From the NCBI GenBank assembly GCA_015056625.1, contig SVFY01000024.1, forward strand, positions 1 to 46,082: 46,082 nucleotides of DNA. The letters are read 5' to 3'. Below the pieces are notes generated by a model. It worked only from the letters and a program-made list of their open reading frames with translations. It was not told where the DNA came from and did no database searches. Source of the stretch: Butyrivibrio sp. (GTDB taxonomy: Bacteria; Bacillota; Clostridia; Lachnospirales; Lachnospiraceae). Both the position numbers and the translations under genes were made by a program. Shown here one piece after another: positions 17,439-27,067 of the stretch (positions are counted from its first letter, which is position 1; every line of letters starts with the position of its first letter).

Positions 17439-17472
17439 ATGTCATAGGTTCAAAAACAGTTAATTTGCTAAA
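17145..17472. repeat. Array of six 38-bp boxes (ACCCATGTC-N21-TTGCTAAG)
   Basis: Boxes start at 17145, 17207, 17259, 17321, 17383 and 17435, giving spacings of 62, 52, 62, 62 and 52. Each has a 9-base head, ACCCATGTC (ACCCGTGCT in the third), exactly 21 bases, then TTGCTAAG or a close variant. A perfect 14-bp palindrome GCAAATATATTTGC lies at 17191-17204. The 379-base gap contains no convincing gene; a minus-strand reading frame across it is repeat-derived. The same family recurs at 31235-31386. Confidence 0.85.
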
Positions 17473-17495
17473 ATATAAAAATACCGGAGAGATAA

Positions 17496-19595
17496 ATGTC
17501 AGAAGAATTAGATTATAAGGCCGCATACGAGCGGGAAAAATTGAAGACTGCGGATCTTGCTGGAAGGATTGCAGAACTGGAAGACAAGAACCAGGAGCTG
17601 GAATTCAAGCTTAACAGGATCAAGAACAATCCTATCTGGAAGGCGTCTACACCAGCAAGAAACGCTATGCACTGGGTGATAAGGCAAAGAGACCGGATAA
17701 GGAACCAGGGGTCTCTTCGAGGCGTTATTGCCAAGATCAAGTACAAGCAGATAGAGAAAAAGGCCATGACTCACTATGGTACAGAGAGCTTCCCTTCGGA
17801 GGAGACAAGAAAAGAGCAAGAAAGTGCTGTATTTGAGAAGATGCCACTTATCTCAATCTTGGTGCCACTCTATAACACACCAGAGAAGTTCCTCCGCGAC
17901 ATGATCGAGTCAGTGCTGGATCAGACTTACAAGAACTGGCAGCTGTGCCTGGCAGACGGCTCAGATAACGAGCATGTGGAGCTGGTGCAGAGCATTGTTG
18001 AAGAGTATAAAAAGGATGCGAGAGCGCAGATAACTGGAAGTGATGCGGCAGGCGCTGCAAGCGAAGCAACATGCAAGATCAAGTACCAGAAGCTCTTTAA
18101 AAACGAAGGTATTGCAGGCAACACCAATCACTGCCTGGAGCTGGCTGATGGTGAGTACCTTGGACTTTTTGACCATGACGATATTCTTCATCCTGAAGTC
18201 CTCTATTGGTACGTTAAGGCAATCAACGAGCAGGACGCTGATTATATCTACTGCGATGAGACAACCTTTAAAAATGATGACATCAACAAGATGATCACTA
18301 TGCACTTTAAGCCTGACTATGCAATTGATAACCTTAGGGCTAATAATTATATCTGTCATTTCAGTGTATTCAAACGCTCTCTCCTTGACGGAACAGAGCT
18401 CTTCAGACCTAAGTTTGACGGAAGTCAGGACCATGACATGATCTTAAGGCTAACTGACAGGGCAGAGCATATTGTTCATGTGCCAAAGCTTCTTTACTAT
18501 TGGAGAAGTCATGCAGCGTCTGTTGCATCAGATATTTCAGCTAAGCCATATGCCATTGAGGCAGCTAAGGGTGCGGTTGCAGATCACCTTCGCCGTCATG
18601 GCTATGATCATTTCAAGATAACAAGCACAAGGGCTTTTGAGACAATTTTCAAGATCACCTACGAGGTAAAGGGAACTCCAAAGGTTTCAATCGTGATCCC
18701 TAACTGCGAGCATGCAGAGGACCTTAAGAGGTGCATCGACTCCATATATGAGAAGTCGGTTTACGACAACTACGAGATCATTGTAGTTGAGAATAACTCC
18801 AAGGGCAGCGAGATAAGAGGCTACTACGAGGAACTTAAAAATGGCGGCCTTAAGGACATCGTAAAGGTTGTGGACTACACAGCCTGGAAGGCAGAACAGG
18901 ACAAGGCCAAGCAGAGCGCAGCAGCTCCGTCTGAAGGCTTCAATTACTCCGCAGTTGTAAACTACGGCGTCAAGAACTCAACAGGCGACTATGTGATACT
19001 TCTTAACAACGACACTCAGGTCATAACTGTCAACTGGATCGAGGAGCTTCTTATGTACGCTCAGCGTGAAGATGTTGGCGCAGTTGGAGCAAAGCTCTAC
19101 TTCCCTGACCGCAAGATACAGCATGCAGGCGTTGTCCTTGGACTTGGTGCTCACAGGACCGCAGGCCATTCACACTATGGCCAGGCTGGTATGAACCTTG
19201 GCTATATGGGAAGACTTTGCTACGCCCAGGATGTCAGTGCAGTTACAGGAGCCTGCCTCATGGTGAGCCGCAAGAAATACGACGAAGTGGGCGGCTTCGA
19301 CGAGGGCTTTGCAGTCAGTCTTAACGACGTGGACTTCTGCCTGAGACTTAGAGAAAAGGGCTACCTTAATGTCTTTACACCATTTGCAGAGCTCTATCAC
19401 TACGAGTCTCTTTCCAGGGGCCTTGACCTTGAGGGCAAGAACGCAGAGCGCTACGACAAGGAGTCAGAGCACTTCAGAACAAAATGGAAAGAAGTGCTGG
19501 ACAAGGGCGATCCATACTACAACCCAAACTTCTCTTTGGATAGAAGTGACTACAGCCTGAATGTGGAAGGGTACTCAAGTCTGAGAGTACAGTAA
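17496..19595 (+). CDS. Tandem two-domain GT2 glycosyltransferase
   Basis: 699 residues. Residues about 5-45 are a coiled coil rich in E, K and L. The first GT2 domain spans about 115-330 ('SILVPLYNTPEKFLRDMIES', 'FDHDD'), the second about 393-650 ('VSIVIPNCEHAEDLKRC', 'LLNNDTQ', 'NDVDFCLRLREKGYL'). Both keep the nucleotide-sugar and metal acids, so both may be active, which could let one protein add two sugars or alternate linkages. A short Ala/Lys insert near 470 interrupts the second domain. The start is AT-rich with GGAGAG before the ATG. It is flanked on the 5' side by the 38-bp box array and followed after three bases by the first CotH gene. Confidence 0.92.
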   Translation: MSEELDYKAAYEREKLKTADLAGRIAELEDKNQELEFKLNRIKNNPIWKASTPARNAMHWVIRQRDRIRNQGSLRGVIAKIKYKQIEKKAMTHYGTESFPSEETRKEQESAVFEKMPLISILVPLYNTPEKFLRDMIESVLDQTYKNWQLCLADGSDNEHVELVQSIVEEYKKDARAQITGSDAAGAASEATCKIKYQKLFKNEGIAGNTNHCLELADGEYLGLFDHDDILHPEVLYWYVKAINEQDADYIYCDETTFKNDDINKMITMHFKPDYAIDNLRANNYICHFSVFKRSLLDGTELFRPKFDGSQDHDMILRLTDRAEHIVHVPKLLYYWRSHAASVASDISAKPYAIEAAKGAVADHLRRHGYDHFKITSTRAFETIFKITYEVKGTPKVSIVIPNCEHAEDLKRCIDSIYEKSVYDNYEIIVVENNSKGSEIRGYYEELKNGGLKDIVKVVDYTAWKAEQDKAKQSAAAPSEGFNYSAVVNYGVKNSTGDYVILLNNDTQVITVNWIEELLMYAQREDVGAVGAKLYFPDRKIQHAGVVLGLGAHRTAGHSHYGQAGMNLGYMGRLCYAQDVSAVTGACLMVSRKKYDEVGGFDEGFAVSLNDVDFCLRLREKGYLNVFTPFAELYHYESLSRGLDLEGKNAERYDKESEHFRTKWKEVLDKGDPYYNPNFSLDRSDYSLNVEGYSSLRVQ

Positions 19596-19598
19596 TTT

Positions 19599-21995
19599 AT
19601 GAACACTAAACGTTTGATCAAATGGACTATTATAATAGCAACTGCGCTGATCCTTGCAATTCTTGTGATTCCCCAGAGGGAAAAGAGACGTGGTTCTTTT
19701 TCAGAGCTGACCATAAGCGGGGATGCGGCGCAGGAGATAATGTCAGGAAGAACATATCGGGAGAATATGGAACCTGACATTTATTTTGATGGGGAAAAGC
19801 TCTTTTACGATGTAAATGAACACAGCTACTACTATTCAATTATTGAAGGCAGTAAAACCGCCTTTGATCCGGAGGTTTCAGTTGAATCCTCTGTGAAGGA
19901 TACGAAGATCGCAGTCGTGGAAGATGCTATCACGCAGGAGCTTATAGCCTCCAGCAAGCCTGTAAGGATGCTTGTTTATGATGCTTTCGGATTTTGTGAG
20001 ATGAACCTTATCTGCACAACGCTCCCAGTCATAAGCATCAGCACTCAGGAAGAGATCGGAGACCTTGACGTTTCCATGAATGTGAGGCTTTTTGACAACA
20101 GGAAGTCTTCAGAGAGGCGAAACACCACATCTACCGGTACTGTAAGGCTCAGAGGCAATACCACAAGGATCTTCCCCAAGAAGTCCTTCAAGCTCAACCT
20201 CAATGAGGGTGCAGGTCCTGGGAAAAGAAATATCTACACTTCTTTCCTTGGTATGCGCGCCGATAATGACTGGGTCCTTACTGCCTGCTACAACGACCGT
20301 GACAAGGTGAGAAATCTCTTTTCCCATAATCTGTGGACCTATAGCTGCGGAACAGACAATGCCTACGGGCTCCAGACAGGTATAGAGTTTAAATTCGTGG
20401 AACTGCTTGTAAATGACCAGTATTGGGGGCTCTATATCCTTGGCTATAAGCCTGACACCAAGACTCTTGGGGAGAATATCCAGGATAAGGATTACTTCTA
20501 CAAACTGGATTACCTTCTGTCAGGTTTTAGAAGCGATGTGGATGTTAAGCCGATCAATGACTATTATACTTTTCTGGAGAATAACGCCAGAGACAATGAG
20601 TATCTGAAGCGCTCGGTTGACATGGACAACGCCATTGATTTTAACTTGTTTGTCACGCTGATACAGGGATCTGATAACATCCTCAAGAATTATTATGTGC
20701 TACTGACAGGCAAGGATGAGGACAGGAAGGCTATTTATGTGCCTTGGGATCTGGACCGATCCTGGGGTGATGAGTATTCTGCTGCGGAAGTTAATCAGAC
20801 TGCTTATTATAAACTGACGGCAGATGAGAACATGATCTTCACAGACAATGGGCTTTATCAGCTTTTGTTTAACGAAGACGAAGAGACCTGGAAGCTTCTT
20901 TTTGACAAGTATGACGAGCTTAGAAATAAGGGCTGGTCTGATGAAGTTATAGATGTGATGCTGGATGAATATGAGAGTGACATCTTTGCTTCCGGCGCAT
21001 ATCTTAGGGAAAAGGTCAGATGGCCTGAGGCTGACTATAACGAAGAAAACAGTCTGGCTACCTTCAGGGAGTTTGTCCATGCGAGATTTATGGCTATGGA
21101 TGAGCTGATGGAGAGGCTAAAGAGCTATAGGTATGGTAATCCTTTCATAGACCAGAGCCTCTGCCACAAAAACTTTGAGGACTCTGTCATTGTTGTTGAG
21201 ATTGGTGCCAGATGGATCCTGGATGATGAGAGATACAAGGAATTTCTTGAATATATTGGCATAGATCTGTCACTTATAGACGAGGAAACCAGATATGTGG
21301 TTACTGGATTTGGCGGAAAGGATGCAAGCTACCTTGCAGATCCAAGGTCCTATGAAGATGGGGCAGAGACTGCCTTTGGTGCTCTGACCATAGAAGAGAG
21401 CGAACTGGAAAATTACGAGTACGACGAGGATTACACAATATTCTTAGATGGCATCAAGTGCTTTAACTCCTCTGATGAGACTGCTGATCCTATTGTTATA
21501 GCTTCCGTATTTAATGACAGGGCAATTAAGCTCAATATGGACGATGGCTACCGCGTTCAGTATGATATGTACGAGACTCCCCAGTATCCTCAGCTTATTC
21601 TGGATCTTATTGACAACCTTGGAGGATATATCTTTTTACAGGTCCACAATACAAATTCTGAGCTGATAGATGCTGGCAGATTTCTCAAGGCCTTTGACAT
21701 TGATCTTGGAACATATTCTTCCATGGAGGAGGCTCTGGCTGGCAGCAGTGAGCTGGTATTTCTTTTAAATAGCGACAGGAGAACGGGAAAACTGTTGGCT
21801 GATCCATATGTGTCTGGAAGCATCAATGAAACAGAGCTGGGTCAGTATGCCTTTTATGGAACAGATACTGATTATGGTATTTACTTCAATGGTGCAGAGG
21901 CACAGACAGGAACCCTGGAGGAGCTGTACAAATATGAGATCATAGTCACAGTCTTTTCAAAGGATCTTGAAGAGACTGGAAGATATGCGTTTTAA
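19599..21995 (+). CDS. CotH-like atypical kinase, paralogue 1
   Basis: 798 residues. N-terminal signal anchor (about 6-23), then a CotH-kinase core about 135-515. Recognisable motifs: 'VRLRGNTTRIFPKKSFKL' (R185-G186-N187), 'YWGLYILGY', and the metal-site 'PWDLDRSWG' (D384, D386). CotH proteins of spore formers transfer phosphate from ATP to Ser/Thr on coat proteins; here the anchor implies an extracytoplasmic enzyme and a different target. Residues about 595-798 form a C-terminal domain shared with the next gene ('ELVFLLNSDRRTG', 'INETELGQYAF') that I do not recognise. It begins three bases after the tandem GT2 gene without a strong ribosome site, suggesting coupling. Confidence 0.85.
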   Translation: MNTKRLIKWTIIIATALILAILVIPQREKRRGSFSELTISGDAAQEIMSGRTYRENMEPDIYFDGEKLFYDVNEHSYYYSIIEGSKTAFDPEVSVESSVKDTKIAVVEDAITQELIASSKPVRMLVYDAFGFCEMNLICTTLPVISISTQEEIGDLDVSMNVRLFDNRKSSERRNTTSTGTVRLRGNTTRIFPKKSFKLNLNEGAGPGKRNIYTSFLGMRADNDWVLTACYNDRDKVRNLFSHNLWTYSCGTDNAYGLQTGIEFKFVELLVNDQYWGLYILGYKPDTKTLGENIQDKDYFYKLDYLLSGFRSDVDVKPINDYYTFLENNARDNEYLKRSVDMDNAIDFNLFVTLIQGSDNILKNYYVLLTGKDEDRKAIYVPWDLDRSWGDEYSAAEVNQTAYYKLTADENMIFTDNGLYQLLFNEDEETWKLLFDKYDELRNKGWSDEVIDVMLDEYESDIFASGAYLREKVRWPEADYNEENSLATFREFVHARFMAMDELMERLKSYRYGNPFIDQSLCHKNFEDSVIVVEIGARWILDDERYKEFLEYIGIDLSLIDEETRYVVTGFGGKDASYLADPRSYEDGAETAFGALTIEESELENYEYDEDYTIFLDGIKCFNSSDETADPIVIASVFNDRAIKLNMDDGYRVQYDMYETPQYPQLILDLIDNLGGYIFLQVHNTNSELIDAGRFLKAFDIDLGTYSSMEEALAGSSELVFLLNSDRRTGKLLADPYVSGSINETELGQYAFYGTDTDYGIYFNGAEAQTGTLEELYKYEIIVTVFSKDLEETGRYAF

Positions 21996-22023
21996 TGTAA
22001 GGATTTAGGAGATTATCTGATCT

Positions 22024-24498
22024 ATGAAGAAAAAGATAGTGCTGATCATATTGCTGTCAGCGATATGCCTGGTGGTATTCCTGTGCGTGTTTCTTGATAC
22101 AGGAAAAAAACTGAGCGATCATATTGTTTCGGAGGATGAAGCTACATCGATCATGGCTTCAAGAGCTGAGGACGAGAGTCTTCTTCCGGAGCTTTATTTT
22201 GGGAACCAGGAACTTACGGTAGATACTGCCGCAGGACAGTACTATTATTCTCTGATTTCCGGAGATGATAATGCCTACGATCCTTATGTAAAGGCTGGAA
22301 TAGGCAGTAAGCGCATAAATGTAGCACTAGTCAGTAACGAAAGTAGTTCACAGGACCTTATAACTCCTCAGATGATTCAAGAAGCGAAAGAGCTGGAGCT
22401 TCTTTTTTATAATGAAAAGAACTATGTAAAAAGAAAGCTTATCTGCACAACCATTCCGATCATGAGCATAGTCTGTGATCAGGAGATAGGCGATATAGAT
22501 CCTTCAAGTGCTTTTCTTAAGCTTTTTGACAATGGAGTGGACGCTGCCAAAAGATCTTTTTCATCAGACACAGAGATAAGGCTTAGAGGCGGCAGTACCA
22601 GAGCCTATCCAAAGCTTGCGTATAAGCTGTCTTTGGTGGAGGAGGATTCGGGAAATCATAAGAAACAGAAAAAAGCTTCTCTTCTTGGCATGCGCAGTGA
22701 CGACGACTGGGTTCTCTATGCTGCTTACAATGATCAGGAAAAGATCCGAAATGTCTTTTCCTCAAATCTGTGGGCCATGAGTTGCGGAAATGACAATAGC
22801 TACGGAGTGAATTCAAGCCCTGAGTACAGATATTTAGAGCTCTTTATGAACGGGACTTACTATGGGCTATATGCTCTTGGGTACACGCCAGATGAGAGAG
22901 ATCTTGGACTTAATGATGAAGCTGGCGATGGATTTTACAAGAAAAAGGAATCCCTCAATCTGGAAACCTATGACGTAAAGAACAAGGGGGCAGAAGAGGG
23001 AACAGCAAAATACGCAGAGCTAAAAAGAAAGATATACGAGTATTATTTTGACCTTCAGGATAACTGCTTTGACACGGATTATCTAAAGAGCGGGATTGAC
23101 CTTGATAATGCGATGGATTTTTATCTTTTTATTTGCCTTATTCAGGGTAAGGACAATCTCCATAAGAACTACTACACTATTTTGAAACAGACAGACGAAG
23201 GTCATAGAGCGATCTATATTCCATGGGATATGGACATGGCATGGGGAAACGTCTGGGTTGATATGACCGAGAATAATAGCACAGCCATGTACAAATATTT
23301 GCCGGAAGAAAGCTATCTTTTTGTGGATGGCTATATGTACTGGCTCCTATTTGATGGCGATGAAGAGGCGTACAACACGCTGTTTGAAAGGTATGACACT
23401 TTAAGAGAGGGAGCCTGGTCCAACGAAAACATCATGGCCCTTCTTGATAAATACGAAGAGGAAATTTTCTTTTCCGGAGCATACATAAGAGATAAGAACA
23501 GATGGCCTTTGGGCAATTACATTGAAGGGGAATACTCTCTTTCTACGTTTAAGACCTATGTGGAAAACAGGCTTTCCCAGATGGATGCTTACATTGAGAG
23601 ACTTAAAAATGAGAGGACTGAAGATCCTTTTGTTACACAGACTCTTTTATATGGTGACTTTGAAGTATCTGATCTGGTGATCAGATTTGATAACAGGCAG
23701 GAGCTGGAAGATGATGCGTATAGAAAGCTTCTGGAAAAATGTAATATAGACGTAAGCGCAGTCAGTGAGGATGCGGGATTTATACTTTACAGGGCATCTG
23801 ACGCACAGCAGCAAGTGGTTTCATATGACTCTGATCTTGAGACGGGTGTAGATACTATCCTTGGGCGGCTCTGGAAAGGCCGTTCAGATGAGCATATTTA
23901 TGACGATGAGGATGACTATTCATTGTTTGTAGATGATATCGATTGCATGAAGGTCAAGACGGATTCACTTCCCCTGAGCGTAGTTGTCATTCCTCCATCT
24001 AAACGTGCAATGGAAATGAAGCTTGAAAAAACCTATAAGGCTCATTTCAATTTTGCTGAATTGACTGACAGGGATCTCTGCATTGATGCGCTTCCTTACA
24101 TTAGCGGTAATGCGGTTGTTATGTTAAAAGACGTAAAAGACAGTGACACTGCGTTTCTTGAGAAGTTTGACACTGATCTGGGAGGATACCTGAGCCTTTC
24201 TGAGGCGGTGGAAAATGAAGGTGAGTTAGTAGTTCTTTTGAACAGTGATAAGAGAATGGCAGCCCTTATAAACAATGCAACTATCTCCGGAACTGTGCAG
24301 GAAACAGAACTGGGCACATATGCATATTTTGAAAATGAAGGTAATTTCGGTATGTATATAAATGGTGAGGAGATACTTACTGGTCTTGTTGAGGATAGTA
24401 ACGGGCAAATGGCAGATATAATGCTGTTTTCTGAGGACTGGACGGAAAATACCCTTCAAAAGAGCTTTGGGTTAACCGAAGATTTAGGAGATAATTAA
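22024..24498 (+). CDS. CotH-like atypical kinase, paralogue 2
   Basis: 824 residues with the same plan as paralogue 1: signal anchor (about 5-24), CotH core ('IRLRGGSTRAYPKLAYKL' with R188, 'YYGLYALGY', 'PWDMDMAWG' with D402 and D404), and the shared unrecognised C-terminal domain ('ELVVLLNSDKRM', 'QETELGTYAYF'). The usual RGN is RGG here. The two genes clearly arose by tandem duplication but have diverged widely, so it is an old event. TTAGGAG lies about 12 bases before the ATG. The stop lies just before the TTG of the third CotH gene. Confidence 0.85.
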   Translation: MKKKIVLIILLSAICLVVFLCVFLDTGKKLSDHIVSEDEATSIMASRAEDESLLPELYFGNQELTVDTAAGQYYYSLISGDDNAYDPYVKAGIGSKRINVALVSNESSSQDLITPQMIQEAKELELLFYNEKNYVKRKLICTTIPIMSIVCDQEIGDIDPSSAFLKLFDNGVDAAKRSFSSDTEIRLRGGSTRAYPKLAYKLSLVEEDSGNHKKQKKASLLGMRSDDDWVLYAAYNDQEKIRNVFSSNLWAMSCGNDNSYGVNSSPEYRYLELFMNGTYYGLYALGYTPDERDLGLNDEAGDGFYKKKESLNLETYDVKNKGAEEGTAKYAELKRKIYEYYFDLQDNCFDTDYLKSGIDLDNAMDFYLFICLIQGKDNLHKNYYTILKQTDEGHRAIYIPWDMDMAWGNVWVDMTENNSTAMYKYLPEESYLFVDGYMYWLLFDGDEEAYNTLFERYDTLREGAWSNENIMALLDKYEEEIFFSGAYIRDKNRWPLGNYIEGEYSLSTFKTYVENRLSQMDAYIERLKNERTEDPFVTQTLLYGDFEVSDLVIRFDNRQELEDDAYRKLLEKCNIDVSAVSEDAGFILYRASDAQQQVVSYDSDLETGVDTILGRLWKGRSDEHIYDDEDDYSLFVDDIDCMKVKTDSLPLSVVVIPPSKRAMEMKLEKTYKAHFNFAELTDRDLCIDALPYISGNAVVMLKDVKDSDTAFLEKFDTDLGGYLSLSEAVENEGELVVLLNSDKRMAALINNATISGTVQETELGTYAYFENEGNFGMYINGEEILTGLVEDSNGQMADIMLFSEDWTENTLQKSFGLTEDLGDN

Positions 24499-24499
24499 G

Positions 24500-26356
24500 T
24501 TGAGCCGGTTCATATCAAAAAAAGTCGCATGGCTGGTAATTGTTCTTACAGCAGTACTGCTATTTGTGGCTTGTGCATTTATTCATAAAAAGAAAACTGA
24601 AGTAGCCCGGTTTGACGACATTGCTCCATGGGAGACTGTAGGCTTTGTCCCAGAGGAGCTGCCAGTGACTGCAGCCAGCACCATCCGGGTTATGTTTAAT
24701 GAAGATGGCACTATTTTCTATAATGTCTATCTCCCCTGGAATGAAGATGATAGTATCAAAGTAATATGTGATGAAGCAATATCTCTTACAGTTGGAGGAG
24801 TGGAATACCATAATGGTGACTCTTTTAGCATACCTGCACTTACAGATGTAGAGGGCGTCATAAGCGTACCAGGTGTAGGTGAATATGCTGGAACATTCAG
24901 ATTTATTGGTACATCAGGTATTCCATCAATACATCTTGGGCTGTATAATGACAGCGAAGAGTTTCTTTCAGAGACTAAGGGCAACACGGCTACTGGCTAC
25001 TGCACGATCCTTGACGATTCTGAAAAGCAGGATTTTGCAGGTAACTGCAGCATTCGCATCCACGGAAACACTTCCTGGTACAACGACAAGAAATCCTATC
25101 AGTTGTCCCTGGAGGAAGATGCCAGTATCCTTGGAATGGGAGCCCAGAGGAAGTGGCTTCTTATCTCTGAATTTGTTGACAGATCTTTTTTGAAAGATGC
25201 AATAATGTACCAGCTTGCCAGAAACTCAGGGGATGAGCATGCTCCGGAGTTTAGGTTTGTCAATGTGTACCTTAACGGCCGGTATAATGGTCTTTATCTG
25301 ATGACACAGAAGATCGGCATTGAGGGCGGAACTTTAAGTGATCTGAATGACCTGGAAGCTGAGAACAGTCTCCTTCAGGGAGAAGGTCTTTTGCAGAATA
25401 TCACAGGTGGATATCTGGTGGAGCTAGGGGTTCTGGAAGCCATGCAAAGGGACGAGGGTGAAACTGTTTTCGAATCTCCAAACCGCTACATGAGAGTCAA
25501 GTCTCCAAACAATATCACTGAGGAGGAACTAGCGTACCTGTCGGGACTTGTGATGGAGGCGGAAGAAGCTCTTTATCTTCCGGATGGTGAAGTGACCGAT
25601 GATGGCAAGACCTGGTCTTCCTACTACGACGCAGATACCTGGGTAAGGGAGTACCTTCTTCAGGAGATTTCAGCCAATTACGACACTGAGTATGCCAGTT
25701 CTTTTTTCTATGTAAAAGAAAATGACCCTACAATCTATGGTGGTCCGGGCTGGGATTTTGACAGAGCCATAAACGACTACATTCAGTTTATTCAGAACGA
25801 GAGTCTTGATTTTCAGGTAAGGGCTCTTCACAACAACGCCATAAGAGTTTTTGAGAAAAATGAATCAGGCGTGTTGTGGCTTAGGCAGCTGGATTCCCAT
25901 GAGGATTTTCATGACCGGATGAAGGAGAGCTTTTTTAATACCATGGAGCCAGAGCTTTCAAGGATCATTACAGAGGATGTACCGATGTGGCAGCAAAGCA
26001 TAGCAGATTCTGTGGCTGCTGATGCAATCCTGTGGCATGAAGGGGAGTGGTCCAAGGAAGCAAGGGATGGATATGCGCAGAGCTATGCTTCTTCTGTACC
26101 TGATGCTGTGCAGGGAATGTCTGACAGACTTAAGGCCCTTCATGAATATTATGAGCATGAGGATGAGTACAGCCTGGTTACGTTTGTCATTCCGGAGTGC
26201 AGGTTTGATCTTGTGGTACCCGTCAAGACCGGAGAGACCATTGGAAGTGAGGTTCTGCCAATATACAAGGACAGCATGGACTGGTATGATGGTGATGAGC
26301 TCTTTACAACACAGACAGTAGTTACAAAAGATATAGTACTAAGCCAGAAGGATTGA
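24500..26356 (+). CDS. CotH-like atypical kinase, paralogue 3
   Basis: 618 residues starting at TTG, with AGGAG nine bases upstream inside the previous gene. Signal anchor at about 9-28, with an Ala/Cys-rich end that could also be a lipobox-like site ('LLFVACAF'). The CotH core (about 145-480) is closer to the canonical family: 'IRIHGNTSW' (R186, G189, N190), 'YNGLYLMTQKIG', and 'GWDFDRAI' (D419, D421). The C-terminal domain of paralogues 1 and 2 is absent; instead the last 60 residues resemble a small beta repeat. Seven bases separate it from the VTC gene. Family and surface location are reasonably secure; the phosphorylated target is unknown. Confidence 0.87.
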   Translation: MSRFISKKVAWLVIVLTAVLLFVACAFIHKKKTEVARFDDIAPWETVGFVPEELPVTAASTIRVMFNEDGTIFYNVYLPWNEDDSIKVICDEAISLTVGGVEYHNGDSFSIPALTDVEGVISVPGVGEYAGTFRFIGTSGIPSIHLGLYNDSEEFLSETKGNTATGYCTILDDSEKQDFAGNCSIRIHGNTSWYNDKKSYQLSLEEDASILGMGAQRKWLLISEFVDRSFLKDAIMYQLARNSGDEHAPEFRFVNVYLNGRYNGLYLMTQKIGIEGGTLSDLNDLEAENSLLQGEGLLQNITGGYLVELGVLEAMQRDEGETVFESPNRYMRVKSPNNITEEELAYLSGLVMEAEEALYLPDGEVTDDGKTWSSYYDADTWVREYLLQEISANYDTEYASSFFYVKENDPTIYGGPGWDFDRAINDYIQFIQNESLDFQVRALHNNAIRVFEKNESGVLWLRQLDSHEDFHDRMKESFFNTMEPELSRIITEDVPMWQQSIADSVAADAILWHEGEWSKEARDGYAQSYASSVPDAVQGMSDRLKALHEYYEHEDEYSLVTFVIPECRFDLVVPVKTGETIGSEVLPIYKDSMDWYDGDELFTTQTVVTKDIVLSQKD

Positions 26357-26362
26357 CCTTAT

Positions 26363-27055
26363 ATGGGCAACAGATTTAGAAACGAACAAAAATATCTGCT
26401 AAGCAAGTCTGACATTGCGATGCTTGATACAAGACTTATGGGCATTATGGAAAAGGATCCCCATCTTGGAGATGAGGCGTCCTACCTTATCCGCAGTATA
26501 TATTTCGATGATCCCCAAAACTCATGCCTGCATGAAAAAGAAGACGGAGTGGGAGTAAGGCAAAAGTGGAGAATCCGAAGTTACAACTGCAGCGATAATG
26601 TGATCCACCTTGAATGCAAGAAAAAGATCAGGGATATGACCTGGAAGGACAGCATATCCATTACCCGAAGCGACCTGGAAGATGCTCTAAATGGCAGTGT
26701 TCAGGTCAGCAAGGAAAAAGAAAAGCTCTGGAATGAGTTTGCTCTTCTTGTTATCACAAAAAGATATCGCCCTGTCACCATCGTTCAATACGAGAGAGTA
26801 CCGTATATATGGGCACCCTCCAATGTCAGGATCACCATCGACAGGAATCTTTCATCCAGCATCAGCTTTGACAGCTTTTTTGAAAAATACCTCCCGGCAA
26901 GACCTGTAATGCCGGCGGGACTTGATCTTTTAGAAGTAAAATATGACACTCTTTTGCCTGATCATTTAAGGCACATGCTGAGTTTAAGAAATATGAGAAA
27001 CACTTCTTTTTCCAAGTATGAGCTGTGCAGACGGCTGCCAATGAGTGCATTTTAG
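26363..27055 (+). CDS. VTC-domain polyphosphate polymerase
   Basis: 230 residues, a stand-alone VTC domain. The family's basic tunnel residues are visible: 'FRNEQKYLL' near the start, 'IRSIYFDD', 'RQKWRIRSY', 'HLECKKK', 'YERVPY' and 'LLEVKYD'. VTC domains polymerise the gamma-phosphate of ATP into polyphosphate. No membrane segment, so the enzyme should be cytoplasmic. It lies between three CotH genes and a DUF4956 membrane gene, a combination that recurs in Firmicutes. In yeast the VTC polymerase works with a small membrane subunit that passes the chain across the bilayer; the DUF4956 protein could play that part here (inference). Confidence 0.9.
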   Translation: MGNRFRNEQKYLLSKSDIAMLDTRLMGIMEKDPHLGDEASYLIRSIYFDDPQNSCLHEKEDGVGVRQKWRIRSYNCSDNVIHLECKKKIRDMTWKDSISITRSDLEDALNGSVQVSKEKEKLWNEFALLVITKRYRPVTIVQYERVPYIWAPSNVRITIDRNLSSSISFDSFFEKYLPARPVMPAGLDLLEVKYDTLLPDHLRHMLSLRNMRNTSFSKYELCRRLPMSAF

Positions 27056-27067
27056 GAGGTTTAAATC

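Noticed and set aside
17145..17472. CRISPR array
   Set aside because: Repeated boxes have variable middles but the 'spacers' are short (14 or 24 bases), themselves repeated in the tandem copy, and no cas genes are nearby.
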